6,898 nt of DNA from Dehalococcoidia bacterium (GTDB taxonomy: Bacteria; Chloroflexota; Dehalococcoidia; GIF9; UBA5629), in assembly GCA_016927965.1 (NCBI GenBank), contig JAFGLP010000112.1, forward strand, positions 1 through 6,898, given 5' to 3'. Positions 6,628-6,898 of the stretch are shown here, one piece after another; positions within the stretch are counted from its first letter, which is position 1; every line of letters starts with the position of its first letter. The notes under the pieces were generated by a model. It was not told the origin of the DNA. It searched no databases and saw only the letters and a list, made by a program, of their open reading frames with translations. Made by a program: the position numbers and the translations under genes.

Positions 6628-6898
6628 TCACCAGTAATACACCGCAAGCCTCTTGAGGTAGGCCTCTTCATAGAATAAAAACTTCTGCACACATTCGTCA
6701 AAGCTGTTACCAAGGTTCAAGAAGAACGAATGCAGAGTGATTTTTATCGAACATTCATGATTTTCATCCAGATAGCAGTTTATAAACCCGATATCATTAT
6801 TCCGAGGATTACGCGACAGGCCTTTTCGTACCGGATTATAGCCGATATACCATAGAAGCCATAATAAATAATTTCTCGGATTCTCGGCTTCTTCAATA
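6628..6898 (-). CDS. IS200/RAYT-like transposase, C-terminal fragment (runs off right edge)
   Basis: The minus strand from 6897 down to a TGA at 6628-6630 is open for 89 codons, with a protein-like composition. It reads ENPRNYLLWLLWYIGYNPVRKGL near its start, then a mixed charged tail including FDECVQKFLFYEEAYLKRL. The Y-x-x-x-NPVRxGL block (6817-6840 and just upstream) is the characteristic post-catalytic motif of Y1_Tnp (Transposase_17) proteins, the single-strand tyrosine transposases of the IS200/IS605 and REP-associated (RAYT) type. The HUH motif and catalytic Tyr would lie beyond the window, so activity cannot be judged. No start codon for the whole gene is present here. The gene converges on gltX with 49 bases between the stops. 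Family assignment is from one motif plus overall resemblance, hence moderate confidence. Confidence 0.6.
   Translation of the reverse strand, partial: IEEAENPRNYLLWLLWYIGYNPVRKGLSRNPRNNDIGFINCYLDENHECSIKITLHSFFLNLGNSFDECVQKFLFYEEAYLKRLAVYYW

Overview
The window is chromosomal DNA from a diderm bacterium that I cannot place with certainty. Two large exported lipoproteins have relaxed, Phe-containing lipoboxes (LLFSC and FFSC) followed by bacterial Ig-like stalks and right-handed beta-helices. That combination points towards Spirochaetota or a similar environmental diderm lineage, but this is inference. Base composition is mosaic: gltX is clearly GC-richer than the lipoprotein genes and the AT-rich intergenic spacers.

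Layout: (1) 24-2081 (+) and 2152-4236 (+) are tandem paralogous surface lipoproteins. Each has a signal peptide with a lipid cysteine, a DUF5018-like beta domain, two Big_2-type Ig domains, a DUF1565-like entry segment and a beta-helix of about 28-residue coils, ending in a GAxEY motif. (2) 4241-4975 (-) is an unrecognised lysine-rich protein with a signal peptide and a C-terminal membrane anchor. It converges on the second lipoprotein gene with only 4 bases between the stop codons. (3) 4976-5138 is a divergent intergenic region with a candidate minus-strand promoter and a dyad upstream of gltX. (4) 5139-6578 (+) is a full-length glutamyl-tRNA synthetase, gltX. (5) 6628-6898 (-) is the C-terminal end of an IS200/RAYT-like transposase gene that runs off the right edge. 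It has no ATG-initiated reading frame in the window and was found by translating the minus strand.

The two lipoproteins most likely act on the cell surface, with the Ig domains as a stalk and the beta-helix as a displayed adhesive or carbohydrate-interacting module. The most notable feature is their duplication: the segment from the lipid cysteine to the start of the helix is exactly 278 codons in both genes, with no net indel, while the helix coils have diverged much more. The membrane protein between them and gltX may be unrelated. gltX is a housekeeping gene, and the transposase fragment marks the right side as a mobile-element boundary. I see no CRISPR array, tRNA, rRNA or convincing intrinsic terminator.
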